A DNA stretch of 64,000 nucleotides from Closterium sp. Naga37s-1 (lineage: Eukaryota; Streptophyta; Zygnematophyceae; Desmidiales; Closteriaceae): NCBI GenBank assembly GCA_947471745.1, contig CANJKZ010000918.1, positions 232,501 through 296,500 on the forward strand, written 5' to 3'. Under the pieces are notes generated by a model. That model was given only the letters and a program-made list of their open reading frames with translations, ran no database searches and was not told where the DNA came from. The first letter of the stretch is position 1; each line of letters starts with the position of its first letter. Both the position numbers and the translations under genes were made by a program. Positions 30,057 to 39,847 of the stretch are shown one piece after another.

Positions 30057-33000
30057 ATGGCTAGCCCTACTGTGCTTACCTTTGATGCTGAGGGTCGGGC
30101 GGTCGATTTCGATGTCTGGGTCGATGATCTGCAGCTTTTCCTACAGTGCGATAGCAAGGACGGTATTTCCCTGTTCGATCTTACGTCTGGTTCCTCTACC
30201 GCCCCTGCTGCCGATGCTACCAGTACTGTTCGCTCACAGTGGACCACACGCGATGCTGCTGCCCGTCTTGCTGTGCGTAGTCACCTGCCACCCACTGAGC
30301 GCCCGCACTTTAGCCAGTACAAGACTGCTAAGACCTTGTACGACGCTGTAGTTGCACGCTACTCCTCCCCTGCCACTGCTGCCCTTAGCCGCCTCATGCT
30401 GCCGTACCTGTTCCCTGACCTCGCCGCTTTTGCCACAGTCGCTGACCTCATTACGCACCTGCGCCAAGAACCCCCCCCCTATGTACATCACCCTCTACTA
30501 CCTAGTCACCCGGCTCCCTGACTCCCTTAGCTCGGTCAGGGACCACTTTCTCTCCCTCTGCCCCACCACACTTACCGTTGACCTCCTCGAGGAGCGCGTC
30601 CTTGCGGCTGAGAAGAGTATAGTCGCTGTAGGGGCCTCTCGTGGTGACCCTCGCGCCCCTTTCTTTGAGGGGTGCTCCCCTGTTCCCCTTTTGCCCTCTG
30701 TTGCCTCTGCTGCTGCTGTCGACCTCGTTGGCACCGAGTCGGTCGGCGCTGCGTCTGCTCCTAGCGGGAGGCGCCGCACCAGCAAGGGCAAGGGGGGCAA
30801 GGGTGCTGGGGGAGCGGGCGGGGGCGGTGGTGGTGGTGGTGGGGGCGGCGGAGGGGGTGGGGGTGGCGGTGGGAGTGGTGGCGGGGGTGGGGGCTCTGGT
30901 CGAGGCGGCGGAGGCGGCGGCGGCGGCGGCGGTGGGGGTGGAGGGGGAGGCGGTGGCAGCGGTGGTGGCGGTGGCGGTGGGGCTGGTCGGGGTGGCCCTG
31001 TGCAGCGGGGAGGCTTTGGTGGTGGTCAGCGTCAGCAGCAGCAGCGCACCCGTGAGACCCCTCCCCCCCAGCAGCTTCGTGAGTGGTACGCTGCGCGTCA
31101 GCGAGGTGGGGGTGCTGGTCCCTGTGCCTACGTCCTGCGTACTGGCGACCGCACCGGCGAGCCGTGCGGCGGCCCACACACCACCCAGCGCTGCTTTGGC
31201 CGCCTGACTGACGCCTGGCGTCTCCAGTTCCCTCAGGCTTCTGAAATCCCTCGCTGGGGTGATTTGCTTAAGTCGGGTGTAGCGATATTTGATCTTGACT
31301 ATGATGCTATTCTTGCTGCCATGTATGCTGTGACTATTAGTGAGGAGGGTGACTGTTACCTGAGTGTTCCGCCAGACCCGGGCATTGCTGCTGCTGCTCT
31401 AGGTGCTCGCGAGTCCACTGCTCCAGGTACTAGTGAGTCTGCTGCTCCAGGTGCTGGTGAGTCTGCTCTCTCAGGTACCACGTCTGGTCAGGCTTTGCAC
31501 ACCTTCACCCTTGACTCGGGTGCTTCTCGCTCTTTCTTTCGAGACCGCACCACCCTTACGCCGCTCAGTCGGCCGGTGGCAGTCTCCCTGGCAGACCCCT
31601 CTGGGGGTCCTGTCCTTGCTCACTTCTCCACTGTCCTACCGTGTCCAGCGGCCCCGTCTGGCTCCCTGTCAGGTCTGTACCTCCCCTCGTTCTCTACGAA
31701 CTTGGTGAGCGGTGCTGACCTGCAGGATGGGGGAGTTGACCAGTTCACTCCTGCGAGTCAGCGGGTGACCCACTGCACGGACGCTCGGACGGGCCGACAC
31801 TTGGCCACGTTTACCCGTCAGCCGGGGTCGAGCCTGTACACACTGACTACCGAGTCTCCTCCGGTTGCTGCGTCAGGTCAGGTAGCTGCGTCGGGTCAGG
31901 TGTTTGCTGCAGCGTCCAGGTCTGGTCCTGAGTCTGCCCCCTGCTCGTGTCGCCTCCAGTCCCACCAGACCCTCCTCTGGCACCACCGCCTTGGTCACCC
32001 CTCCCTGGCTCGTCTCCGAGGCATGGCCTCCCGTTACCTTGTCTCTGGTCTCCCCCGGTCCCTCCCTCCCCTTCCTCCGGGGCCTGCCCCTACCTGTGTT
32101 CCCTGCGTCGAGGGGCGGCAGCGCGCCGCTCCTCACTCCTCCGAGTTTCCGCCGACAGAGGCTCCGCTGCAGACTCTTCACATGGACGTGTGGGGCCCAG
32201 CCCGCGTCCGTGGATAGGGTCACGAGCGTTACTTCCTCTTGGTGGTTGACGACTACTCGCGTTACACCACAGTCTTCCCCTTGCGCACCAAGGGTGAGGT
32301 CACTGGGGTGTTGATCGACTGGATCCGCGCTGCTCGTCTCCAGCTCAGGAAGAGTTTCGGCTCGGACTTTCCTGTTCTGCGTCTGCACTCCGACAGAGGT
32401 GGAGAGTTTTCCTCCGACCTTCTGCGAGCCTACTGTCGTGCGAGGGGCATCCGCCAGACGTTCACGCTTCCGGCCTCTCCACAGCAGAATGGGATTGCTG
32501 AGCGCCGCATTGGCATGGTCATGGACGTCGCTCGTACGTCCATGATCCATGCGGCTGCTCCCCATTTTCTGTGGCCGTTCGCGGTTCAGTACGCGGCGCA
32601 GCAGATCAACCTTCAGCCCCGTGTCTCCTTGCCGGAGACCTCCCCCACCCTGCGGTGGACGGGGAAGGTTGGCGATGCGTCTGCGTTCCGTGTCTGGGGA
32701 TCTCGGGCTTTCGTCCGAGACTTGTCTGCGGACAAGCTGTCCTCCCGCGCTGTTCCCTGCGTCTTCCTTGGCTTCCCCCCTGACGCGCCTGGTTGGCAGT
32801 TTTTCCACCCCACCTTGTGCCGTGTTCTGTCCTCCCAGGACGTCACGTTTGACGAGTCGGTTCCGTACTACCGTCTCTTCCCCTACCGCGCTGCCCCCCT
32901 CCCCCCCCCGCCGCTCTTCCTTGCGCCAGGTCCCCCCCCGGTAGACCCCCTCCCCCCTCAGGGTCCTGCCCCGTCAGGTGTGTCCCAGGTAGACGCAGTC

Positions 33001-33770
33001 GAGCCTGTCGAGGTTGCTGTTGACTCTGGTGCTGCTAGGGGTGCTGAGCCTGGGGGTGCTGAGCCTGAGCGTGCGGAGCCTGGGGGTGCTGGGACTGGGG
33101 GTGCTGAGTCTGGGGGTACTGAGCCAGAGGTTGCTGAGTCTGGGGGTGCGGAGCCTGGGGGTGCGGAGCCTGGAGGTCCTTCGGGTGCTTCGCCTCGGCG
33201 GGAGCTCCTCTCTCCACAGGAGCTGCGCGAGTGGTTTGCTCGGCGTTGGAGTCGTGCTGCTGGTGCTGGAGGTTCTACTGCTGCTGGGGGTGCTGGAGCC
33301 ACGGGTCCCGGAGGTGCTCGTACTGGAGGTACTGGAGCTGCTGGGCCTGGTGGTTCTACTGGTGCTGGAGCTGCTGGGGGAGCTGGAGCTGGTGGTGCTA
33401 CTGGGGTCGGTGCTGCTGGGAGTACAGGAGCCGGTGCTGCTGCGTCTTCTGGTGGTCCTCCTGGCGCTGGTGCTGCTGGAGGTTCTGGAGCTGGAGCAGG
33501 GCTGACTTTATCAGACTAAAATAGTCTGATTGTCTGAAATCTCAGGGTATTTTCCTACGGATCCTGATTTTTCAGACTTGTAAGATTTTCAAGCATGAGT
33601 GCCTCAGACTTACTTGGTTTTGGATCCTGAGATTTTCAGAGTACTGACTTAGCCGATAATGGGTCTTCATACTACAGGGAGTAAGGATCCTGAAATTCGG
33701 ATCTGTGATTTCTACGTACATTCCGCTACGTCATATGTTGCCAGTGTACGAACACACTTCATGGCGCTGT

Positions 33771-34215
33771 TGTTGGAAACAATCGGTCCTAAGCGCTTCT
33801 GTCGTGTCGAAACACTAAGGCACAAGCGAAGCAAAGCATATCGAGGCACCAGCGAGTCAACCCTCGGAGGTTGAAGTAACCGCTGGAGGTTACGCGAAAG
33901 TCAAAGGTCAGCGACCTTTGACCTGACAAGTACAGCGCGACAGCAAGGACACACAACTGACTCGCTACAGAGCAGTTGCCCGAGTCGTCACTGTATCGAA
34001 CCGCAACAGCAACAAGTAAAACAGTTATAACCGTATCCTTTCATATTCCTTGTACTCTTATATAATCTTGTATCTCTTTGTTTTAATCAACTTACTTTGC
34101 CCTCACATACTAGCGCAAGGTGGTTCACAACTCTTTAATTAACGCTTCCGCTACTACACCAACTCTACCCAGAGTTCACCCCTGCAAAGATCCTAAGGGT
34201 CTTTTCAGCCCAACA
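33771..34215 (+). repeat. 5' LTR of element F
   Basis: TGTTGGAAAC ... CCCAACA. It contains the CAAAGGTCAGCGACCTTTG palindrome. A TATA-like TATATAATC at about 34059 is a likely promoter core. Primer site TGGTATGAGAGC is at 34216-34227. Confidence 0.92.
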
Positions 34216-34270
34216 TGGTATGAGAGCAATCAGGGGGAATTCAACTACTATACCGACAACATCAATCACC

Positions 34271-35473
34271 ATGGCTACACAAAAGGAAAGGAGCAACTCC
34301 AACGGCTCCCAGGGCACTACTCCTACTCCACCTCCTGCCTCTGGCCTACAGACAGAGGAGGGCACGGCAACAAGACCCAGAGCAACATCTACCGAGACTC
34401 CCGCAAATCAACCTGCAAACTTCGACCAGAGCATGATGGAGAAGTTCTTCTCCTTCATGTCCTTCTACGAGCAACACCAGCAATTGGCACCTGCGCAGTC
34501 ACACAACAACAACAACAACAACGGAGCAACACCCATGAGTCTCGACGGCTCATCATATGCACGAGGAAATCAGCAACAGCAGCCCACCTTTGCTCCGTAC
34601 GAGCGCGGGTCCATCAGCTTCATGCCACACCCACAGCCCTCACCTGGACAAGAAAAACCACTGGACGCATTACAAGTTCAGTCGCAGTTCGCACACGTTC
34701 TGAAGATGCAGACGTCAAGACCCTTTGATGGAAAGGACTTCTTCACCTGGTCGTTTGAGTTCGAGCTGATGATGGAAGGCGCGCAGATACTCGGGTTCTT
34801 CGACGGGTCTCTGCCATACCCAACAAACGGCACACAGTACGAGAAGCAGCAATACACCTATCAGTCAATGATGGCGTACACGATCCTACTGAGGAATATC
34901 ACCCCGACTCAACAGCAGAACATAAGGTCTTACCGAGGTTACGGCAACTCCGCGGAGCTCGCGTACAACCACCTGAAGAGCCTGTATCAAGCAACAGACA
35001 GCGTAAGCCAAAGTCGGTTAATGGCGCAACTGACAACGGTTGAAATGAAACCAGGGGAGAAAGGAATGGCGTATATCAGCCGATGTCGCGAGTTGCGCGA
35101 CAAGCTCCTTCGATGCGGAGGATCGATCTCTGAAGACGCCTTCGTGACAGTCATCATCGGCGGCCTCAGTCCTCAATGGCGCGCCACAAAGGCCATTCTC
35201 CGAGCTCACGGAAGAATCTCTGAAGCAGCGCTCTGCGCCGAAATCCACGCCGAGCAGCAAGACATGGACCTGCAAGAAGAACGACACAAAAAGAAAACAT
35301 CAGCACCGGAATTCGCGTTCCACACTCAGCGACGCTACAACAACAACAACAACAACCGGCAGCAACAACCGAAGCCAGTACCTCCGTTCTGCCACATCTG
35401 CAAAACTTCAGGACACCCGCGCACGCACTGCCCGAATCGTCAACAGTCAACAACTCCACAGCGGCAACTTTGA
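34271..35473 (+). CDS. Copia gag of element F
   Basis: I start it at the ATG in CACCATGGC (34271); an earlier in-frame ATG at 34220 lies inside the primer-binding site. The protein has a Gln/Asn-rich N-terminus, a gag domain (FDGKDFFTWSFEFELMM to YISRCRELRDKLLRCGGSI) and a CCHC knuckle (CHICKTSGHPRTHC) near its end. The stop is TGA at 35471, where element A has CGA. The following pol is in the same frame, so the original product was one polyprotein and this stop is a point mutation. Gag itself would still be made. Confidence 0.9.
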   Translation: MATQKERSNSNGSQGTTPTPPPASGLQTEEGTATRPRATSTETPANQPANFDQSMMEKFFSFMSFYEQHQQLAPAQSHNNNNNNGATPMSLDGSSYARGNQQQQPTFAPYERGSISFMPHPQPSPGQEKPLDALQVQSQFAHVLKMQTSRPFDGKDFFTWSFEFELMMEGAQILGFFDGSLPYPTNGTQYEKQQYTYQSMMAYTILLRNITPTQQQNIRSYRGYGNSAELAYNHLKSLYQATDSVSQSRLMAQLTTVEMKPGEKGMAYISRCRELRDKLLRCGGSISEDAFVTVIIGGLSPQWRATKAILRAHGRISEAALCAEIHAEQQDMDLQEERHKKKTSAPEFAFHTQRRYNNNNNNRQQQPKPVPPFCHICKTSGHPRTHCPNRQQSTTPQRQL

Positions 35474-35584
35474 CCTTCAAGCAGCCAAATCGCCTCAACG
35501 CAAGCAAATCCCACGACTCAGATTCAAGCTTCAACGACCTCAACAGGACAACCTGCACAAGGAGCAAGAAACATCGTCAACTGC

Positions 35585-38500
35585 ATGGCAAAGCTGAGTG
35601 ACTCCTGCATCACCGAGTCACCGCCACACTACTCACCGGAAGAGCAACTCGACGAAACCACACCCCGCCGCGAGTCACTTCAGCCGAACCCGACATACGC
35701 CGCCATTGCCCAAAGCGAACCATCCGGAAGGGACACATGGTTCTTGGACAGTTGCTGCGGACAGCACATGTGCTCCTCGGGACGCTTCGTTCAACGAGAA
35801 CACCAACTTCAACGCGAAGTTGTCATTACAGTCGCCAACAATCAGAACCTGCGAACACGACGACAAGGTGTAGTTCAACTTCAGTCAAGGGAAACAAACG
35901 TTGTACTGCAGATGTCAAAAGTACTAATCGCGGAGGGACTCGGCTACAACTTACTGAGCGTCAGTCAGCTAATGGCGAAGGGGATTCACCTCGAAGCAGA
36001 CAGCACCACCCAAGAATTCAAGCTGTATCACGGGAGAGGAGGACTCTACATCGGCAAGGCGGTCCTCAAGAACAACGTCTTCGTTCTTGACTTCGTTCCT
36101 GACCTTGGCACCGCCGACAGCGACGCCATCGTTAACTTCACCGACTGGACACACCCTCCAGACCTTGATCCAGACTTCAGTCCAGAAGGCTTCTGGTATT
36201 CACACACCATCCCTGAAGCAGAAAGAACAAGGGCGTTAGCAACAATTCAGACAACATCAGCAGCAGCAGAGACAACATCGGCAGCAGCAGAGACAACATC
36301 GGCAGTAGCAGAACCATCAACGGCAGCAGCAGGAACGTCAACACCAATTGCTGGTCCTTCAACGACACCGCTCCTCATCGACGACACACCACCGACACCC
36401 GCGCAACAACTACACCCAGCACCACGAGAAGTTCATCGTAGCGCCAACTTCACCGCCAACTTCTACTCCAACTCCGATATGTACCGACGATCACCCGGAC
36501 ATCGCGCCGACGAAAGCACCTGGCACGCAAGGATGGGACACCCAAGCAACACAGTATTAAACAATACGATAAGAGCAGGAGTACTCGACAAGGACTCACT
36601 TCTACTGACCGACGGACGAGAACTTCAACGAGTACGCGGAACGTGCCTCACCTGCCCTGAGGGTGACTTACCACATCGACCGTTTGCGTCTCATCACAAC
36701 CCGAGCGCACCCGCGTACGCACCACTCGAGAAGGTGTATAGCGACATCCTGTACAATCGGGAACCAGGACAAGTAATATACAACTATACAATCACCTTCA
36801 TCGACGCCGCCACCTGTTACGTCTGGCACCTAAACCTCCCTAGCCGCGACATGGCATTCGCAGCCTTCGTTGCCTGGCTACCAGTAGCAGAGAGAGAATC
36901 GGGCGTGAAGCTGAAAAGCTTCCAGTCAGACGGAGGAGGAGAATACACCTCTCAGCGATTCAAGCAGTACCTGGCGGAAAGGGGAATCAAGCGACTCATC
37001 TCCCTTCCCTACGCCCATCAGCAGCAGGGTGCAGCAGAAAGAATGAACAGGACCTTGCAGAACAGCATGCGCAAACTGTTACGTGGCATGCGGCTACCCA
37101 ACCACCAGTGGTCTGCAGCAATGGACCACGCCGTCATGCTGCACAACTTGCTGTCGTCATCATCGCTTCCGAACAACGCATCACCGCATCTGCTATGGAC
37201 AGGGAAACAGGGCAGCACAAAAATGTTACGAGTATTCGGATGCATGGTACAGTACCGACCCCCAGCAGCACGAGCAGGCCGATTTTCTCAACGAGCACAG
37301 TGGGGACTACACCTGGGAATCGAAAAGAACTACAACGCGTGGAAAATCTTCGACGTCCACTCCAAGGAAACAGTAGCAGCACGTGATGTAATTTTCTGCG
37401 AACGACTCACGCTCCAGACATACCTTGCCAACCTGCACGAAGACCAGGATCCCACAGGTGGTTTTCGTGGTGACCGAGCCTTCGCCTCAGCAGCGGACGA
37501 AGCTGACTGGGACGAGCAGAATGTGGACAACGCATCAGAAGAAGCCGGACCTCTTCCGTTCTGCTCCGTCGACGTTCCCATGGACGAAGACAACCCTCGC
37601 GAAAGTGCCAACGCCGAAACCTTCTACCATTTCGCCGACAACGGTTACGTAACACCTGCGACAGTCAACACCAACGAAGCAGAACGAGTAGGACCGAACT
37701 TCATACCTGATCCAGAAGCGGGAGATAAAGCAGCTTATCCCGAGGACGTAAATCTTCCCCGCTACTCACAGAGTGGACTGCAGATTCTCGGACTCGTCAC
37801 CGCAGTCCACGGCACCGCCACTCCTAAAGAGCCTGCGACGGTTCAGCAGGCTCTGGGGGGGGAACATAAGGAAAAATGGCGCGAAGCCATGGACAAGGAA
37901 CTGAAGGCACTGGAGGAACGCAACACGTGGAAAGTGGTTCCTATCGGCGTGGCACGGAACAAGACAGTGCTCACCGGGAAGTGGGTCTTCCGTGTGAAGA
38001 CAAAGGCTGACGGCACCATCGACAAATTGAAGGCACGCTGGGTCGTACGCGGCTTCGACCAAGAGCACGGACGCGATTTCACCGAAACATTCGCTCCGGT
38101 CAGCCGACACACCTCGCTACGCATCCTTCTCGCGATCGCCGCCATGAAGAAGAAGAAGCTGCGGCAAATAGACGTCGCTAACGCATTCCTCTACGCACCT
38201 GTTGACGCAGAGATCTTCGTCGAGCTACCACACGGCTCCAGCACGGACTCGAACCACGTCTGTCAACTACTCAAGTCGCTCTACGGCATCAAGCAAGCTC
38301 CGCGACTATGGCAACAATACCTACACGCTCGCCTCATTCGCATCGGCTTCAAGCAATTGCCGCACGACCAGGGCATGTACCGGCTCACGAAGGGTACCGA
38401 CTACATCCTGCTAATTGTCTATGTAGACGATCTGCTCTACATCGGCTCAACTGACGGCATTACAACCTGGTTCGAAGGGGAGCTACAGCAAGACCTCACA

Positions 38501-39424
38501 CTCACGGTCTCATCTACCGTCACACAGTACCTCGGCCTCAACATCCGGGAAGAGGAAGACGCTATCTACCTCAGCGCCGCGAAATACGCCGACACCATCG
38601 CCAAGCGTTTCGCACTCACACCGACTGTCATCTCCACACCGTACCGCTACACGACAGCAAACAACAAGGAAGGCTCCGCTCTACTCAAGCCCGCCGGCAT
38701 ACGCGACTACCAGAGAAAGCTGGGCTGCCTTCTCTTCGCAGCTGTCACCTGCCGCCCAGATCTATCCTACTCTGCAAGCCAGCTCGCCACCCACCTCAAG
38801 AAGCCTGAAGCGGAACATCTGGTGGAGCTCGACCGCGCTCTTCACTACCTTGTCAGTACCCCGACGGTCGGCCTGACTTACCATAAGAACGCAACTACAA
38901 CGCCTAAGCTAATCGGTTACGTCGACGCAAATCACGCGGGCGACTCAGACAATAGGCGCTCCCGCACCGGCTACATCTACCGCCTCGAACCTATCGGACC
39001 TATCTCCTGGCAATCGAGCAAGCAGGAACTAATTGCTCTCTCGTCAGCTGAAGCAGAATATATTGCACTCTGCTCAGCCACCAAGGAAGGACTCTATCTT
39101 CGCGAGCTGCTGGAAGAAGCGAAGTTAGCCGAGTTACCCAACTTTACCCTGTTCTGCGACAACCAATCGGCAATTCGCATCGCCAACAAGAACGGCTTCG
39201 CGAACAGGACGAAACACATCGCCCTGCGATATTTCTTCGTGAAGGACGAGATCGAGAAGGGAAGGCTCGAGCTGTCATACTGCCCCACGTCCGAGATGGC
39301 AGCTGACTACCTGACCAAGAAGCTCGGAAAGCAGAAGTTCGAATACTGCATGCTGCTGACTGGACAGAGCCACGTCAGCGACACTCCAGAAGCGAAGGGG
39401 AGTGTTGGAAACAATCGGTCCTAA
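35585..39424 (+). CDS. Copia pol of element F: protease, integrase, RT, RNase H
   Basis: 1,279 codons, open, in frame with gag (open from 35474; the first ATG is 35585). Protease region FLDSCCGQHM at residue 55 has DSCC where copia proteases have DSGA. Pre-integrase TWHARMGHPSN and CLTC follow. The integrase triad is Asp387, Asp449, Glu485. RT has RGFDQEHGRDF, VANAFLYAPVD and YVDD at 946. RNase H has VDANHAGD, SAEAEYIAL, CDNQSA and ADYLTK. All RT, integrase and RNase H catalytic residues are visible. Expression would need readthrough of the TGA at 35471 or internal initiation. Confidence 0.93.
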   Translation: MAKLSDSCITESPPHYSPEEQLDETTPRRESLQPNPTYAAIAQSEPSGRDTWFLDSCCGQHMCSSGRFVQREHQLQREVVITVANNQNLRTRRQGVVQLQSRETNVVLQMSKVLIAEGLGYNLLSVSQLMAKGIHLEADSTTQEFKLYHGRGGLYIGKAVLKNNVFVLDFVPDLGTADSDAIVNFTDWTHPPDLDPDFSPEGFWYSHTIPEAERTRALATIQTTSAAAETTSAAAETTSAVAEPSTAAAGTSTPIAGPSTTPLLIDDTPPTPAQQLHPAPREVHRSANFTANFYSNSDMYRRSPGHRADESTWHARMGHPSNTVLNNTIRAGVLDKDSLLLTDGRELQRVRGTCLTCPEGDLPHRPFASHHNPSAPAYAPLEKVYSDILYNREPGQVIYNYTITFIDAATCYVWHLNLPSRDMAFAAFVAWLPVAERESGVKLKSFQSDGGGEYTSQRFKQYLAERGIKRLISLPYAHQQQGAAERMNRTLQNSMRKLLRGMRLPNHQWSAAMDHAVMLHNLLSSSSLPNNASPHLLWTGKQGSTKMLRVFGCMVQYRPPAARAGRFSQRAQWGLHLGIEKNYNAWKIFDVHSKETVAARDVIFCERLTLQTYLANLHEDQDPTGGFRGDRAFASAADEADWDEQNVDNASEEAGPLPFCSVDVPMDEDNPRESANAETFYHFADNGYVTPATVNTNEAERVGPNFIPDPEAGDKAAYPEDVNLPRYSQSGLQILGLVTAVHGTATPKEPATVQQALGGEHKEKWREAMDKELKALEERNTWKVVPIGVARNKTVLTGKWVFRVKTKADGTIDKLKARWVVRGFDQEHGRDFTETFAPVSRHTSLRILLAIAAMKKKKLRQIDVANAFLYAPVDAEIFVELPHGSSTDSNHVCQLLKSLYGIKQAPRLWQQYLHARLIRIGFKQLPHDQGMYRLTKGTDYILLIVYVDDLLYIGSTDGITTWFEGELQQDLTLTVSSTVTQYLGLNIREEEDAIYLSAAKYADTIAKRFALTPTVISTPYRYTTANNKEGSALLKPAGIRDYQRKLGCLLFAAVTCRPDLSYSASQLATHLKKPEAEHLVELDRALHYLVSTPTVGLTYHKNATTTPKLIGYVDANHAGDSDNRRSRTGYIYRLEPIGPISWQSSKQELIALSSAEAEYIALCSATKEGLYLRELLEEAKLAELPNFTLFCDNQSAIRIANKNGFANRTKHIALRYFFVKDEIEKGRLELSYCPTSEMAADYLTKKLGKQKFEYCMLLTGQSHVSDTPEAKGSVGNNRS

Positions 39425-39847
39425 GCGCTTCTGTCGTGTCGAAACACTAAGGCACAAGCGAAGCAAAGCATATCGAGGCACCAGCGAGTCAACCCTCGGA
39501 GGTTGAAGTAACCGCTGGAGGTTACGCGAAAGTCAAAGGTCAGCGACCTTTGACCTGACAAGTACAGCGCGACAGCAAGGACACACAACTGACTCGCTAC
39601 AGAGCAGTTGCCCGAGTCGTCACTGTATCGAACCGCAAAAGCAACAAGTAAAACAGTTATAACCGTATCCTTTCATATTCCTTGTACTCTTATATAATCT
39701 TGTATCTCTTTGTTTTAATCAACTTACTTTGCCCTCACATACTAGCGCAAGGTGGTTCACAACTCTTTAATTAACGCTTCCGCTACTACACCAACTCTAC
39801 CCAGAGTTCACCCCTGCAAAGATCCTAAGGGCCTTTTCAGCCCAACA
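39403..39847 (+). repeat. 3' LTR of element F
   Basis: Same length as the 5' copy with two substitutions (near positions 228 and 428 of the LTR). The pol stop codon lies inside its first 25 bases. Confidence 0.92.
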
